This document shows positions 1-7,382 of a stretch of DNA of 51,137 nucleotides, one piece after another. The DNA comes from an uncultured bacterium (lineage in GTDB: Bacteria > Patescibacteriota > Minisyncoccia > Phycocordibacterales > Phycocordibacteraceae), in the NCBI GenBank assembly GCA_938008595.1, contig CALLKD010000100.1:1-51137 (forward strand), written 5' to 3'. The notes under the pieces were generated by a model. The model was not told where the DNA came from and made no database searches. It was given only the letters and a program-made list of their open reading frames with translations. The first letter of the stretch is position 1, and each line of letters starts with the position of its first letter. Made by a program: the position numbers and the translations under genes.

Positions 1-25
1 ACGTTAAATAGAGAGGAGTATTTCG

Positions 26-637
26 ATGTTGGGAGCTGTCATACTAAAGGAGCTTTCCACCCTACCGCGCGACGGGACAGAGGTTCCGGAACTATCGCGA
101 GCTGCAACATACCTAAGAAATTGCAGGAGTTTCGATCAGTTCTGCTCAACTCTTCGTGGGCTTATCGACCCCGTTGAGTTTTGTCCTTTCTGTGAAGTTG
201 AAATGGTGCGCTCCCGACGAAAGAAACTCGCAGAGAGTGGGGGTTGGGCTCTGGTGGAAAATCATTTCCCCCACAGCTCCACCAAAGAGATGCTGCTAAT
301 TGTTCCGAGACGGCACGTTCTTTCGCCGCATGAGCTCAGGCCCGAAGATTGGCGTGACATTGGTCTTCTTTTTGATTTTGGGACGGGGTATCCCGATCGA
401 CCTGGAGGAGGCCTCTTTCTTCGGTTTGGTGATCCAAATTACCACGCGGGGAGCGTTAATCACCTGCACTTCAATATCATCTTCCCGATACTCGGAGAGG
501 AGTACCGCCCTCCCTTCACGAAGAGCGAGGCTGAGCGGGCAAGTGACCATAGTCGCTTACTCTGTCATGTTGATGAACTTACAAAGTACGGCGGCGCGAG
601 CTGGCTCTTTTCAGACGAGGCAATACGTCGGGCTTAA
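26..637 (+). CDS. HIT-like (histidine triad) nucleotide-binding protein
   Basis: A 203-residue protein that looks like a divergent member of the HIT/GalT/Ap4A-phosphorylase superfamily, whose members hydrolyse or transfer nucleotidyl groups through a histidine on the phosphate. What is seen: CPFC at residues 53-56, a FPHSSTKEMLLIVPRRH segment typical of the HIT core, and HLHFN at 146-150 in the place of the HxHxH triad. The middle (nucleophilic) histidine is kept, but the third position is Asn, as GalT and Ap4A phosphorylase carry Gln there. The start is supported by a strong GAGGAG at 13-18, seven bases before ATG, which is unusual in this window. It is followed by its own hairpin terminator. 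The substrate is unknown. GC-rich codons and the SD suggest a different origin from its neighbours. Confidence 0.65.
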   Translation: MLGAVILKELSTLPRDGTEVPELSRAATYLRNCRSFDQFCSTLRGLIDPVEFCPFCEVEMVRSRRKKLAESGGWALVENHFPHSSTKEMLLIVPRRHVLSPHELRPEDWRDIGLLFDFGTGYPDRPGGGLFLRFGDPNYHAGSVNHLHFNIIFPILGEEYRPPFTKSEAERASDHSRLLCHVDELTKYGGASWLFSDEAIRRA

Positions 638-653
638 TCACCCGAACAATACT

Positions 654-688
654 GGGCCGGCACATCTCTGTGTCGGCCCTTCATTTTT
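654..688 (+). terminator. Intrinsic terminator of the HIT-like gene
   Basis: A 10-bp stem (654-663 with 670-679, one G-U pair) and a 6-base loop, followed by a T-rich run at 680-688. It begins 16 bases after the HIT-like stop codon and its T-run touches the stop codon of the convergent deaminase gene. Confidence 0.8.
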
Positions 689-1517
689 ACTCTACAAAAA
701 ATATCTTCACTCCCGCGTCTTTTAATATGTCTTGACCGTCCATAACACCATACCCCCCTCCGCAATAAAGAGTTTTAATACCAGAGCGAGCGATTAGTTT
801 TGCACAGGGCGGACAAGGGAAAACTGTTATGAACATTTCTGCACCCTTCAGGACAATCCCCTCTTTAGCTGCCTGCGCAATAATGCCAGCTTCAGCGTGT
901 ATTGCGGACGAGTATTCCATCCCTTCCCCTTTATGGAAATAATTACGCGGGTCTCCGTTAATATAAGGGGCGTGCTCCGTGGGCACGTGTTCGTTATGCG
1001 CCCTGAGTATTTCACGACCATCCTTAAATACTAGTGCCCCGACATGTCTCCAGATATCTGAACTGAGAGCTCCTTCAGCTGCCGCGTCAATAAGCACGCG
1101 TTTGTGAAGTTCTTCCTTGGAAATCATTTCATCTGGAACTACTGGTTTTTCCTTTGTTGCATTGTGCTTATCCCACCGCAAGAAAATTGGTGAGAATCTC
1201 GTGCGGGCTTGTGGAAAGTATCTTTCTGCAAGAGTCCGACTAACAGTTTCGTCCGGAAGGAAAATATCCTCTTCCGAACAGTTTAAAAGCGGCAGGTTCG
1301 AAAGAGCAAGAATTTCAATCGTCGAAAATATTGAGAGTGATTCAATTGCCTTTTTAGCTTTTTCAACAGGCATCTCCCTTATTTCTTTTTTAAGTTCAGG
1401 AAAAAGATCCTTTAGTTCAGGCCCAACGAGGTACAGTGAACTATTTGGAGCAACACTCTCAAAGAATTTTAAATACCCATCGTGTAGAACTGGCACGTAA
1501 GCGACTACTTTTGCCAT
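687..1517 (-). CDS. dCMP/cytidine deaminase-family protein with an extra N-terminal domain
   Basis: A 276-residue protein. The C-terminal half (about 150-276) is a zinc-dependent deaminase of the dCMP deaminase/ComEB type: HAE at 207-209 and PCPPC at 234-238 supply the zinc ligands and catalytic Glu. dCMP deaminases make dUMP for thymidylate synthesis. The first ~130 residues are an added domain; VPVLHDGY near residues 8-15 and FLRWDKHN near 112-119 recall a degraded HxGH nucleotidylyltransferase fold, but this is only an inference. It starts 2 bases after the stop codon of an intact HxGH nucleotidyltransferase gene, so the two are co-transcribed and may act on the same nucleotide pool. The exact substrate cannot be fixed from sequence. 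Confidence 0.75.
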   Translation of the reverse strand: MAKVVAYVPVLHDGYLKFFESVAPNSSLYLVGPELKDLFPELKKEIREMPVEKAKKAIESLSIFSTIEILALSNLPLLNCSEEDIFLPDETVSRTLAERYFPQARTRFSPIFLRWDKHNATKEKPVVPDEMISKEELHKRVLIDAAAEGALSSDIWRHVGALVFKDGREILRAHNEHVPTEHAPYINGDPRNYFHKGEGMEYSSAIHAEAGIIAQAAKEGIVLKGAEMFITVFPCPPCAKLIARSGIKTLYCGGGYGVMDGQDILKDAGVKIFFVE

Positions 1518-1519
1518 GG

Positions 1520-2191
1520 TTATTTTTTCTCCTTGCCCAGCTCTCGGAGAGTGTCCTCAACTAACGTGGGGATGTCTTTTGCGATTGACTCTGCCAACTG
1601 ACGCGCGTTCTCATTTATCCTGGTTTCAATAACCTCAGAAAGTTTGGGTACAATGTCTTTTGCAAAAGACCCTGCCCCACTAACGTGCAAGAGTCTAACT
1701 TTTGCACTGGTAGATGTTTCTGCTTGCGGAAGAAGTAGCACCACCTTGCCTGAATATTTTTTCTTCTCCTCAATGTCTTCCTTCTTGTGATTGGTGGTTT
1801 TTGAGAGAACCAGAACATCTGGTCGGATGAGTTTTATGAGTGCGTTTGGTTTCTCTTTCGCTGATTTAATTGTTATTGCATCCACATGTCGCAGATGCGA
1901 AAGAATCTGAACACGTTCAATTTCAGGTACGACAGGTCGATTAGGTCCCTTCCTCATTTTTACCTTTTCATCACTATCCACTCCTACGATTAATAGGTCT
2001 CCCAATTTTTTGGCCTGGTTAAGATATTCTGCATGCCCCACATGGAAAAGGTCGTACGTCCCTGAAGTAAGAACAATTTTCAATCCCATTTTCTTCCAAA
2101 TTTTAACTTGTTCTCCTAAAACCTTTAGGTCGCCAAAATAGCGATCCTTTAAATTTGTTCCGTTTCCAAAAATACCTGCAGTAATTGCCAT
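1520..2191 (-). CDS. Cytidylyltransferase-like nucleotidyltransferase (RfaE C-domain/TagD type)
   Basis: From ATG 2191 this is a 223-residue protein with GTYDLFHVGH near residues 44-53, the HxGH signature of the nucleotidyltransferase superfamily (glycerol-3-phosphate cytidylyltransferase, HldE C-domain, FAD synthetase-like). These enzymes activate a phosphorylated substrate by transferring CMP or AMP. DLLIVGVDSD and the downstream arginine-rich segment fit the family. The last ~90 residues are an extension with no recognised domain. A GTG start at 2227 is possible, but ATG 2191 is preferred because TACACT lies 8 bases upstream of it, matching the promoter spacing seen across the window. It is co-transcribed with the deaminase downstream and divergent from folA. 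Confidence 0.75.
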   Translation of the reverse strand: MAITAGIFGNGTNLKDRYFGDLKVLGEQVKIWKKMGLKIVLTSGTYDLFHVGHAEYLNQAKKLGDLLIVGVDSDEKVKMRKGPNRPVVPEIERVQILSHLRHVDAITIKSAKEKPNALIKLIRPDVLVLSKTTNHKKEDIEEKKKYSGKVVLLLPQAETSTSAKVRLLHVSGAGSFAKDIVPKLSEVIETRINENARQLAESIAKDIPTLVEDTLRELGKEKK

Positions 2192-2257
2192 ATGTGCTAA
2201 GTGTACGGCAAAAAAGGAATCTCGCACTAGCCCCGCATTTGCCCTATACTTTGGGGA

Positions 2258-2788
2258 ATGACAAGCCCTTCTGCATCACCAAGAGTCGTTGTCATTGCCG
2301 CTCTCGGCAAGGATACCCGCTACATCGGCAAGGATGGTGGTCTTTTGTGGAGGCTCCGTAAGGACATGGAGCACTTTAAAGAACTCACCACGGGGCATCC
2401 GGTTATTATGGGCAGAAAGACGTGGGACTCTATTCCAGCAAAGTATCGCCCGTTGCCCGACCGTACGAACATTGTGATTACCAGCGATCAACACTTTAGC
2501 GAAGCGGGTGTGATAGTTGCCCGCAGTCTGGATGACGCACTCATGCGTGCGGGTACAGAGGTGGGGTATGAAAAGGTATTCATAATTGGTGGTGCAAGAC
2601 TCTACACGGAAGCGGTCCAAAGAGGTCTGGCCGACAGTTTAGAACTCACCCTTGTAGAATCACCCCTCGAAGGAGATGTCCAATTCCCTGAGTACGAGTA
2701 TATCTACACTACACTCGTACGTCGCAGTGAGGGTATTACTGAAGAGAACACTCCACCCTATTACTTTTGCACCTTTCAAAAGGGGTAG
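2258..2788 (+). CDS. folA: Dihydrofolate reductase
   Basis: A 176-residue DHFR, which reduces dihydrofolate to tetrahydrofolate with NADPH. Visible landmarks: GLLWRLRKDMEHF (substrate-binding Trp and catalytic Asp region), GHPVIMGRKTWDSIP, PLPDRTNIVIT and the cofactor-binding FIIGGARLY. Length is normal for bacterial DHFR. TATACT at 2245-2250 ends 7 bases before the ATG and there is no SD, so the mRNA is probably leaderless. It is convergent with a CofE/FolC2-type ligase ending 2 bases away, a pairing that may be functional. Confidence 0.95.
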   Translation: MTSPSASPRVVVIAALGKDTRYIGKDGGLLWRLRKDMEHFKELTTGHPVIMGRKTWDSIPAKYRPLPDRTNIVITSDQHFSEAGVIVARSLDDALMRAGTEVGYEKVFIIGGARLYTEAVQRGLADSLELTLVESPLEGDVQFPEYEYIYTTLVRRSEGITEENTPPYYFCTFQKG

Positions 2789-2790
2789 GG

Positions 2791-3525
2791 TTATACACCT
2801 CCCCCTCTCTTCCACTTTTTATTCCACAGTAGGGGCGCAAAGATATCATCTTCGGGAGAAACAACCAATTGATCGCTTTTACTGGACCGATTTCTCAGCA
2901 CTATGTTTTTAGCGTTCCGAATAACTGCTATTGGCGTTTGTTCATTCCCCTCCCCCATTTCAAGTACTGCAGCGGCGGCAAGTGAGTCAATGAGATTTGC
3001 CATTTCTACTTGAATTGTTCTTCCGAAAATATCTTTAGTGCCGCGATAGTCGCGTAGCGGATCTATTCCATCCCACGCTAGTGCAAACCCCACCGCCCCA
3101 CGCCGTAGAGGCAAGCTCATTGAATCACTGATAATAACGGCAAGTGATTCTACGTTGTAGGTCTTCATAAGCCAGCGTCGTAGACGCTTGGCACTTTGTG
3201 TTGGATCTTTTGGATACAAAATATAGTGACCACTTCCATTACTTTCATCAATTCCAGAGGAGCCCACTAGCACTCCCTTGGCGATGGTGAACATTTTTCT
3301 ATATTTGAATTGCGGAGTTTTTTGATACCAGTCCGCCTCAGACTGAATAAGTTTTTGTTTATCAGCGGAAAGCGGCACTGCACTTCCCTCGTCTATGGAA
3401 ACCACCTTGGAGGATATTACAACAATGTCATTTTCTCTAATCGTAAGTTTTGACTTACGGATTGCTTCAGTGAGTGAGTCTTTAGGTGCCGTAAGGGGGT
3501 GTAGCCGGTGCGCAGTTATTTCCAT
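2791..3525 (-). CDS. CofE-family gamma-glutamyl ligase (COG1478), possible FolC2
   Basis: A 244-residue member of the coenzyme F420-0:L-glutamate ligase family. Diagnostic segments: VVISSKVVSIDEGS near the N-terminus, IISDSMSLPLRRGAVGFALA, and AWDGIDPLRDYRGTKDIFGR in the middle. No other F420 gene is visible, so an F420 role is doubtful. Relatives of this family have been proposed to replace folylpolyglutamate synthase in Chlamydia, and the gene faces folA with only 2 bases between stops, so folate glutamylation is a reasonable inference. TATACA (3536-3541 on the plus strand as TGTATA) ends 10 bases before the ATG. Confidence 0.8.
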   Translation of the reverse strand: MEITAHRLHPLTAPKDSLTEAIRKSKLTIRENDIVVISSKVVSIDEGSAVPLSADKQKLIQSEADWYQKTPQFKYRKMFTIAKGVLVGSSGIDESNGSGHYILYPKDPTQSAKRLRRWLMKTYNVESLAVIISDSMSLPLRRGAVGFALAWDGIDPLRDYRGTKDIFGRTIQVEMANLIDSLAAAAVLEMGEGNEQTPIAVIRNAKNIVLRNRSSKSDQLVVSPEDDIFAPLLWNKKWKRGGGV

Positions 3526-3551
3526 GCGCTTTCATTGTATAGCAAATACGT

Positions 3552-3587
3552 AATGGGGGTAGACATCATACGGTGTCTACCCCCATT
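3552..3587 (-). terminator. Long hairpin between two minus-strand genes
   Basis: A perfect 14-bp stem (3552-3565 with 3574-3587) and an 8-base loop, lying between the CofE-like gene start and the end of the hypothetical gene at 3594. Neither side has a clean T-run, so it could be a weak terminator or an mRNA-end stabiliser. Confidence 0.45.
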
Positions 3588-3593
3588 CCCTTC

Positions 3594-4307
3594 CTATAGG
3601 AGATCCATAACTTTTCCGGAGAGTTTGATGTAGATTTTTTGTTGCTCACGGGTCATTTGCTGCTCGTTAGAAAAAGCGAAAAATTGATCTCTGATTTCGG
3701 CCAATGCAGTATTCATTCCCCTTCTAATCAACTGGGTGTTGTTAATTTGTTCAGCGGGAGTCTGATTTTCCCAATTTGATAGAAGCGCTTTTCTTTCCTT
3801 AAGGGACTGTACGACACTGGGGTCATCGAGAACATCCTTTACCAACCCTACTAGCTTCCGTAGAAATTCAATATTCTGAGGTGTTAACCGCTCCTCAGTA
3901 TCTTTTAAAAACATTTGCATTTCCGCATCTGCCCAAGAGCCATCCGCATCAAAAGAGATCACTGACCGTTCTCCCAGGTGCCCTCCGAGACATTCTCCAA
4001 TTAAACGAAGGGCTGCTAGATTTCCCTTTGCCTGAATTTCTCGCACTTTCGTATTGGTCAGTGTAACAGGCACTCCATGGTACGTATGCTGTGCGTTTGC
4101 TCTTTTTGTACGAATGGCAAGATTCTCGTCTAACGGAATTGGTGCAATGAGCTCCCTGATTTTTTCCAGGGGATTTTCTGAGGATAGACAGTGCTCTGCT
4201 CCAAACACGACAATACCTAGCGGTATACGAGGAATTACAATATTTCCCTCCATTGTCGCCTTTTGAAATTCTGACTGCTCCGTACGGCGAGGAGCTTTTT
4301 CATTCAT
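3594..4307 (-). CDS. Hypothetical protein
   Basis: A 237-residue soluble protein with no recognised domain. It lacks a signal peptide or membrane segment. The N-terminal third contains IVIPRIPLGIVVFGAEHCLS, which looks like a buried beta core, and the second half is helical and charged. TATGAT lies 13 bases before the ATG, which would leave a leader of only a few bases. Hairpins flank the gene on both sides (3552-3587 and 4331-4365), so it appears to be a single-gene unit. Confidence 0.55.
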   Translation of the reverse strand: MNEKAPRRTEQSEFQKATMEGNIVIPRIPLGIVVFGAEHCLSSENPLEKIRELIAPIPLDENLAIRTKRANAQHTYHGVPVTLTNTKVREIQAKGNLAALRLIGECLGGHLGERSVISFDADGSWADAEMQMFLKDTEERLTPQNIEFLRKLVGLVKDVLDDPSVVQSLKERKALLSNWENQTPAEQINNTQLIRRGMNTALAEIRDQFFAFSNEQQMTREQQKIYIKLSGKVMDLL

Positions 4308-4330
4308 ATGAACATCTTACATCATATATA

Positions 4331-4365
4331 AAATGGGGGGCCACCAACCCGAAGGTGGCGGCCCC
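4331..4365 (-). terminator. Terminator downstream of the HAD-like gene
   Basis: A GC-rich hairpin (4336-4345 with 4354-4365, 2-base bulge, loop of 8) followed on the minus strand by ATTTTATATAT. It starts 6 bases past the stop of the 4371-4964 gene. Confidence 0.75.
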
Positions 4366-4370
4366 TGAAT

Positions 4371-4964
4371 TCACAACACACTTAAAACCTGCTTGTACGC
4401 GTGCACCCAACCTGATACCACTCGCACATTTGCCGGTGGCATAAAGACTGGCTCTACAGACAGCAGGATCGACATTGCTTGATCTGGGGCGCGCACCAAG
4501 TGCTTCAGATCGTTATCGATTACCACACGGGCCATGAGTTTCCGGTAAACAGGACCCTTGTCGCGCACACCTGTTTGAACCGTTACATATGGAATCCTGT
4601 GGAGCCCAAGCCAGTGTATTGCCATCGGCAACGTTAATCCACCGCACGTCGAAACAACATGCACTTCGAACCCGATTTGTGCGAAGCGGCGCATTGCGTC
4701 AACAGCATGCTCTAGTGGCTTCGTTAAGTCATAGAACATCGGGCCATAGATGAGCTCCTTGGCGGCCACCCACTCCCATGAGGTGATAGCCCGATTGAGC
4801 GAAGGCTTTTCCGGGTGAGGGAAAATTGTCCTATTAGACAGATCGCTCTTGCCGCGGAACTTTCCCTGGGCAATATCGAGACCCGTGACGTGTTGAAGCG
4901 CGAGCCGTGTCGCTTCCTTTGCTTCTGCGAGCACGTCGTTAAAATCAACGGCAATTACCGGCAT
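4371..4964 (-). CDS. HAD-like phosphatase/5'-nucleotidase-like protein with variant motif I
   Basis: A 197-residue protein resembling HAD-superfamily nucleotidases. Motif I reads VDFNDVL at residues 6-12: the nucleophile Asp is present, but the second Asp of DxD is Asn. VHVVSTCGG fits motif II and VVIDNDLKHL fits motif IV. The cargo or substrate is unknown. A clear AAGGGAG lies 6 bases upstream of ATG, and TTGCAT-N17-TAGTCT further upstream is a plausible promoter, giving a normal leader of roughly 50 bases, unlike most genes here. The gene is relatively GC-rich and sits where rplA would usually follow rplK, with its own terminator, so it may be an insertion. Confidence 0.6.
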   Translation of the reverse strand: MPVIAVDFNDVLAEAKEATRLALQHVTGLDIAQGKFRGKSDLSNRTIFPHPEKPSLNRAITSWEWVAAKELIYGPMFYDLTKPLEHAVDAMRRFAQIGFEVHVVSTCGGLTLPMAIHWLGLHRIPYVTVQTGVRDKGPVYRKLMARVVIDNDLKHLVRAPDQAMSILLSVEPVFMPPANVRVVSGWVHAYKQVLSVL

Positions 4965-5032
4965 GTCTATCTCCCTTGCGTTAAATGAACGTTCGCCTAG
5001 AAGACTAACGCGCCTCAGTCACATATGCAAAC

Positions 5033-5062
5033 AAAAACCGCACAGGTTCCTGTGCGGTTTTT
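5033..5062 (-). terminator. rplK terminator
   Basis: A perfect 14-bp stem (5033-5046 with 5049-5062) ending in a five-base T-run on the minus strand, 16 bases after the rplK stop. It closes the secE-nusG-rplK operon. Confidence 0.9.
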
Positions 5063-5077
5063 GCTATGTGTGAAAAC

Positions 5078-5497
5078 TTATTTCATCACCTCAATTCCCA
5101 TTGACTTGGCAGTTCCTTCTACCATAGTCATCGCAGCTTCTAGTGAGCCTGCAGTTAGGTCAGGCATCTTAGTCTCTGCAATTTCCTTTACCTGGGCCTG
5201 AGTGAGTGACCCTGCCTTCTTTGGAGTCTTCTGAGAACCCTTTTCTACCCCTGCCGCCTTAAGGATAAGGCGAGACATTGGAGAAACCTTAAGGATGAAC
5301 GTAAAGGTGCGGTCATCGTATACGGTGAGCTCTACGGGGATAATAACGCCAGGAGTACCCTTGGTTGCCTCGTTGAACTTGTTAACGAAGTCTCCAATGT
5401 TAACGCCGGCTGGACCAAGCACGGTACCGACAGGCGGTGCCGGTGTTGCCTTTCCACCAGGGATCTGAAGTTTGATTTTCTTAACTGCTTTTGCCAT
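5078..5497 (-). CDS. rplK: 50S ribosomal protein uL11
   Basis: A 139-residue uL11, which forms the GTPase-associated centre with 23S rRNA. The N-terminal [21 protein letters not shown] and C-terminal [12 protein letters not shown] segments are characteristic, and length is normal. It follows nusG by 45 bases on the same strand. In most bacteria rplA (uL1) comes next; here a strong terminator follows and rplA is absent from the window. Confidence 0.98.
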   Translation of the reverse strand: MAKAVKKIKLQIPGGKATPAPPVGTVLGPAGVNIGDFVNKFNEATKGTPGVIIPVELTVYDDRTFTFILKVSPMSRLILKAAGVEKGSQKTPKKAGSLTQAQVKEIAETKMPDLTAGSLEAAMTMVEGTAKSMGIEVMK

Positions 5498-5542
5498 ATG
5501 AATGTATTAGGGACTGTATCGTAAAGTAATGGTTTCTACAAG

Positions 5543-6112
5543 CTACACCTTTCGGATCTGTAGGAAGTCGAGTTCTACTGGTGTTTCGCGACCAAACATG
5601 GCCACCATGACTTTCACCTTGCCACGCTCCTCGTCTATCTCACTAATCTTTCCTTCCAGGTCCTTAAATGGCCCATCATTGATGGCAACAAGGTCATCCT
5701 TAGAAAGATCGATGCGGTGCTTAGGTGCTTCTGCGTCCATGCGCTTCATGAGCTGTGCTACTTCCCCTTCCTCCATTGGAACGGGAGTAACTCCTGAACC
5801 AACGAATCCGGTTACGCGCGGTGTGTTGCGAACAACAAACCATGAATCTTCATCCACAATCATGCGCACAAGAATGTATCCAGGGTATATCTTTTCCTCT
5901 TCAACAATACGCTTTCCACCCTTCACACGAATCTTCTTTTCTGTAGGTACTACCACTTCGAAGATCTTGTTCTCCATACCAAGACTTTCAATACGCTGCT
6001 TGAGGTTTCTCTCAACAGCATTTTCATATCCTGCATAGGTGTGAATTGTGTACCAGCGGGGCTCGGTGTTTGCTGCATCTTCAGCAAAATCTGGGGTTGC
6101 TCGTTGTTCCAT
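5543..6112 (-). CDS. nusG: Transcription termination/antitermination protein NusG
   Basis: A 189-residue NusG with the NGN domain (WYTIHTYAGYE at the start, YPGYILVRM, FVGSGVTPVPM) followed by a KOW domain (DLVAINDGPFKDLEGKISEID). It binds RNA polymerase and couples it to the ribosome or to Rho. It follows secE by 11 bases and precedes rplK, the classic order. Confidence 0.97.
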   Translation of the reverse strand: MEQRATPDFAEDAANTEPRWYTIHTYAGYENAVERNLKQRIESLGMENKIFEVVVPTEKKIRVKGGKRIVEEEKIYPGYILVRMIVDEDSWFVVRNTPRVTGFVGSGVTPVPMEEGEVAQLMKRMDAEAPKHRIDLSKDDLVAINDGPFKDLEGKISEIDEERGKVKVMVAMFGRETPVELDFLQIRKV

Positions 6113-6123
6113 AGTGAAGGGGA

Positions 6124-6309
6124 TTACTGAGTAATAAGAGAACCAACTGCGTGGGTAAATACGTAGTCGAGTCCTGCAATAAAGAGAGCTGCAAATACCG
6201 AGATGACCACAATGAGAAGCACGTGGCTAACAGCCTGCTTTTGGCTTGGCCATACCACGTGTTGCATTTCAGCACGCACATTTCGGAGATAGGTGAAGAA
6301 TGATTTCAT
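6124..6309 (-). CDS. secE: Preprotein translocase subunit SecE
   Basis: A 61-residue SecE: an N-terminal amphipathic segment ending in MQHVVWPSQKQA (conserved W-P near residues 20-21) and a single C-terminal membrane helix. It clamps the SecYEG channel. First gene of the secE-nusG-rplK operon; the promoter is probably the TTGACG-N17-TATGAT site at 6376-6404. Confidence 0.95.
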   Translation of the reverse strand: MKSFFTYLRNVRAEMQHVVWPSQKQAVSHVLLIVVISVFAALFIAGLDYVFTHAVGSLITQ

Positions 6310-6346
6310 GCGTTCGTGTCTTAGAGTAATCGTTACGTCTGGTATT

Positions 6347-6365
6347 AAAAAACCCCTTCGGGGTT
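6347..6365 (-). terminator. Short hairpin with T-run between the secE promoter and secE
   Basis: A 6-bp AACCCC/GGGGTT stem with a 3-base loop (6351-6365) followed on the minus strand by six T. It lies just downstream of the predicted secE start site, so it may insulate the operon from upstream read-through or act as a 5' leader hairpin. Confidence 0.5.
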
Positions 6366-6375
6366 GTGTCCCTGC

Positions 6376-6404
6376 ATCATACTACGGCTTGTTTCCTACG
6401 TCAA
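6376..6404 (-). promoter_or_regulatory. Predicted promoter of secE-nusG-rplK
   Basis: On the minus strand TTGACG (6399-6404) and TATGAT (6376-6381) are separated by 17 bases, a near-consensus sigma-70 pair. Unlike most genes here it leaves a leader of about 60 bases, which includes the hairpin at 6351-6365. Confidence 0.7.
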
Positions 6405-6417
6405 CGCGGCATATATA

Positions 6418-6451
6418 GCAAAACACCGCCAGTCTCCTGACGGTGTTTTGC
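6418..6451 (-). terminator. Terminator of the SIMPL gene
   Basis: A 15-bp stem with one mismatch (6418-6432 with 6437-6451) and a 4-base loop, 13 bases after the stop of the SIMPL-domain gene. The AAAACACC/GGTGTTTT arms provide a U-rich 3' side on the minus strand. Confidence 0.75.
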
Positions 6452-6464
6452 ATAAAGACGTGTG

Positions 6465-7265
6465 CTATCGAATCTCGTACGTGATCTGTACAGTGACCTT
6501 CGTCTCGTTTTGCCCAGTTGGAAGTGTCGGTGCTTGCGCTGCGGCATCCATTCCCCCACTCTTTGAAACTGAGGCGTACATTGGGTATGGTGCGGCACTG
6601 TTTTCAGAGAACGCTACCACTCGTACGAGCTTAACCCCAAGTTGGTGTGCGAGAGCTTCTGCCTTCTCTCTCGCGTCATGAATTGCCTTTCCGCGTGCTT
6701 CTGTAGTAACAGCCGTGTCGTCGTCAACGCTAAAGTCTGGTCCACTAATATTCTGCACTCCAGTCGTACCTAGTTTCTGTAGAACATCTCCTGCCTTTGC
6801 CGTATCACGAATCTTCACGGTAACACTCTGAGAAACCTGGTAGCCAGAGATCTTTTGTGAGCCACTTTGTATACAGGCAATACCGGGTCCACACGGAACA
6901 TTCTCATACTGGGGGTACACGTTGTATCCCGTTGTCTTTACGTCCGCTTCAGCGATACCGAGTGCAGAAACTGCAGCAAGTGCATCGTTAGTGCGCTTAG
7001 TTGCTTGGTTTTGTGCTTGTAGAACCGTCGTTGCTGATTCCTGCACGGTAAAGGAAATGCGGGCAATATCAGGCGTTGCCACGCTCTCCCCTTCTCCCGT
7101 TACCACAATGGTATTTACAGGAGGCGTGTCTCCGTGTCCGAAGGTGGCAATGCCATCAAATGTTTTTACTAAAAGAAATAGCGCCAGTACTGCAAGCGCT
7201 GCTGCAGCGGCCCACCTAACGGGACGGCTTGCGTGCACGATGGTCTCACGAGTTTCTCGATCCAT
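6465..7265 (-). CDS. SIMPL-domain (DUF541/YggE-like) membrane-anchored protein
   Basis: A 266-residue protein: short cytosolic start, one membrane helix at about residues 16-35, then a SIMPL domain beginning IVVTGEGESVATPDIARIS and ending TVQITYEIR. The SIMPL family (YggE, BP26) forms oligomeric barrels at the cell surface or in the periplasm; function in CPR is unknown. The Cys pair in ENVPCGPGIACIQ could form a disulphide outside the cell. It is transcribed alone and ends in its own terminator. Confidence 0.85.
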   Translation of the reverse strand: MDRETRETIVHASRPVRWAAAAALAVLALFLLVKTFDGIATFGHGDTPPVNTIVVTGEGESVATPDIARISFTVQESATTVLQAQNQATKRTNDALAAVSALGIAEADVKTTGYNVYPQYENVPCGPGIACIQSGSQKISGYQVSQSVTVKIRDTAKAGDVLQKLGTTGVQNISGPDFSVDDDTAVTTEARGKAIHDAREKAEALAHQLGVKLVRVVAFSENSAAPYPMYASVSKSGGMDAAAQAPTLPTGQNETKVTVQITYEIR

Positions 7266-7382
7266 GAATGGTATGCGTTACGTTGATATATTTAAATGCT
7301 AGCACGCGTACGGGCCTAACAGTTCTATAGACGGCGCTATCACTGATTTATGACAAGATGTGTTCTTTGCTATACTTCCCGC

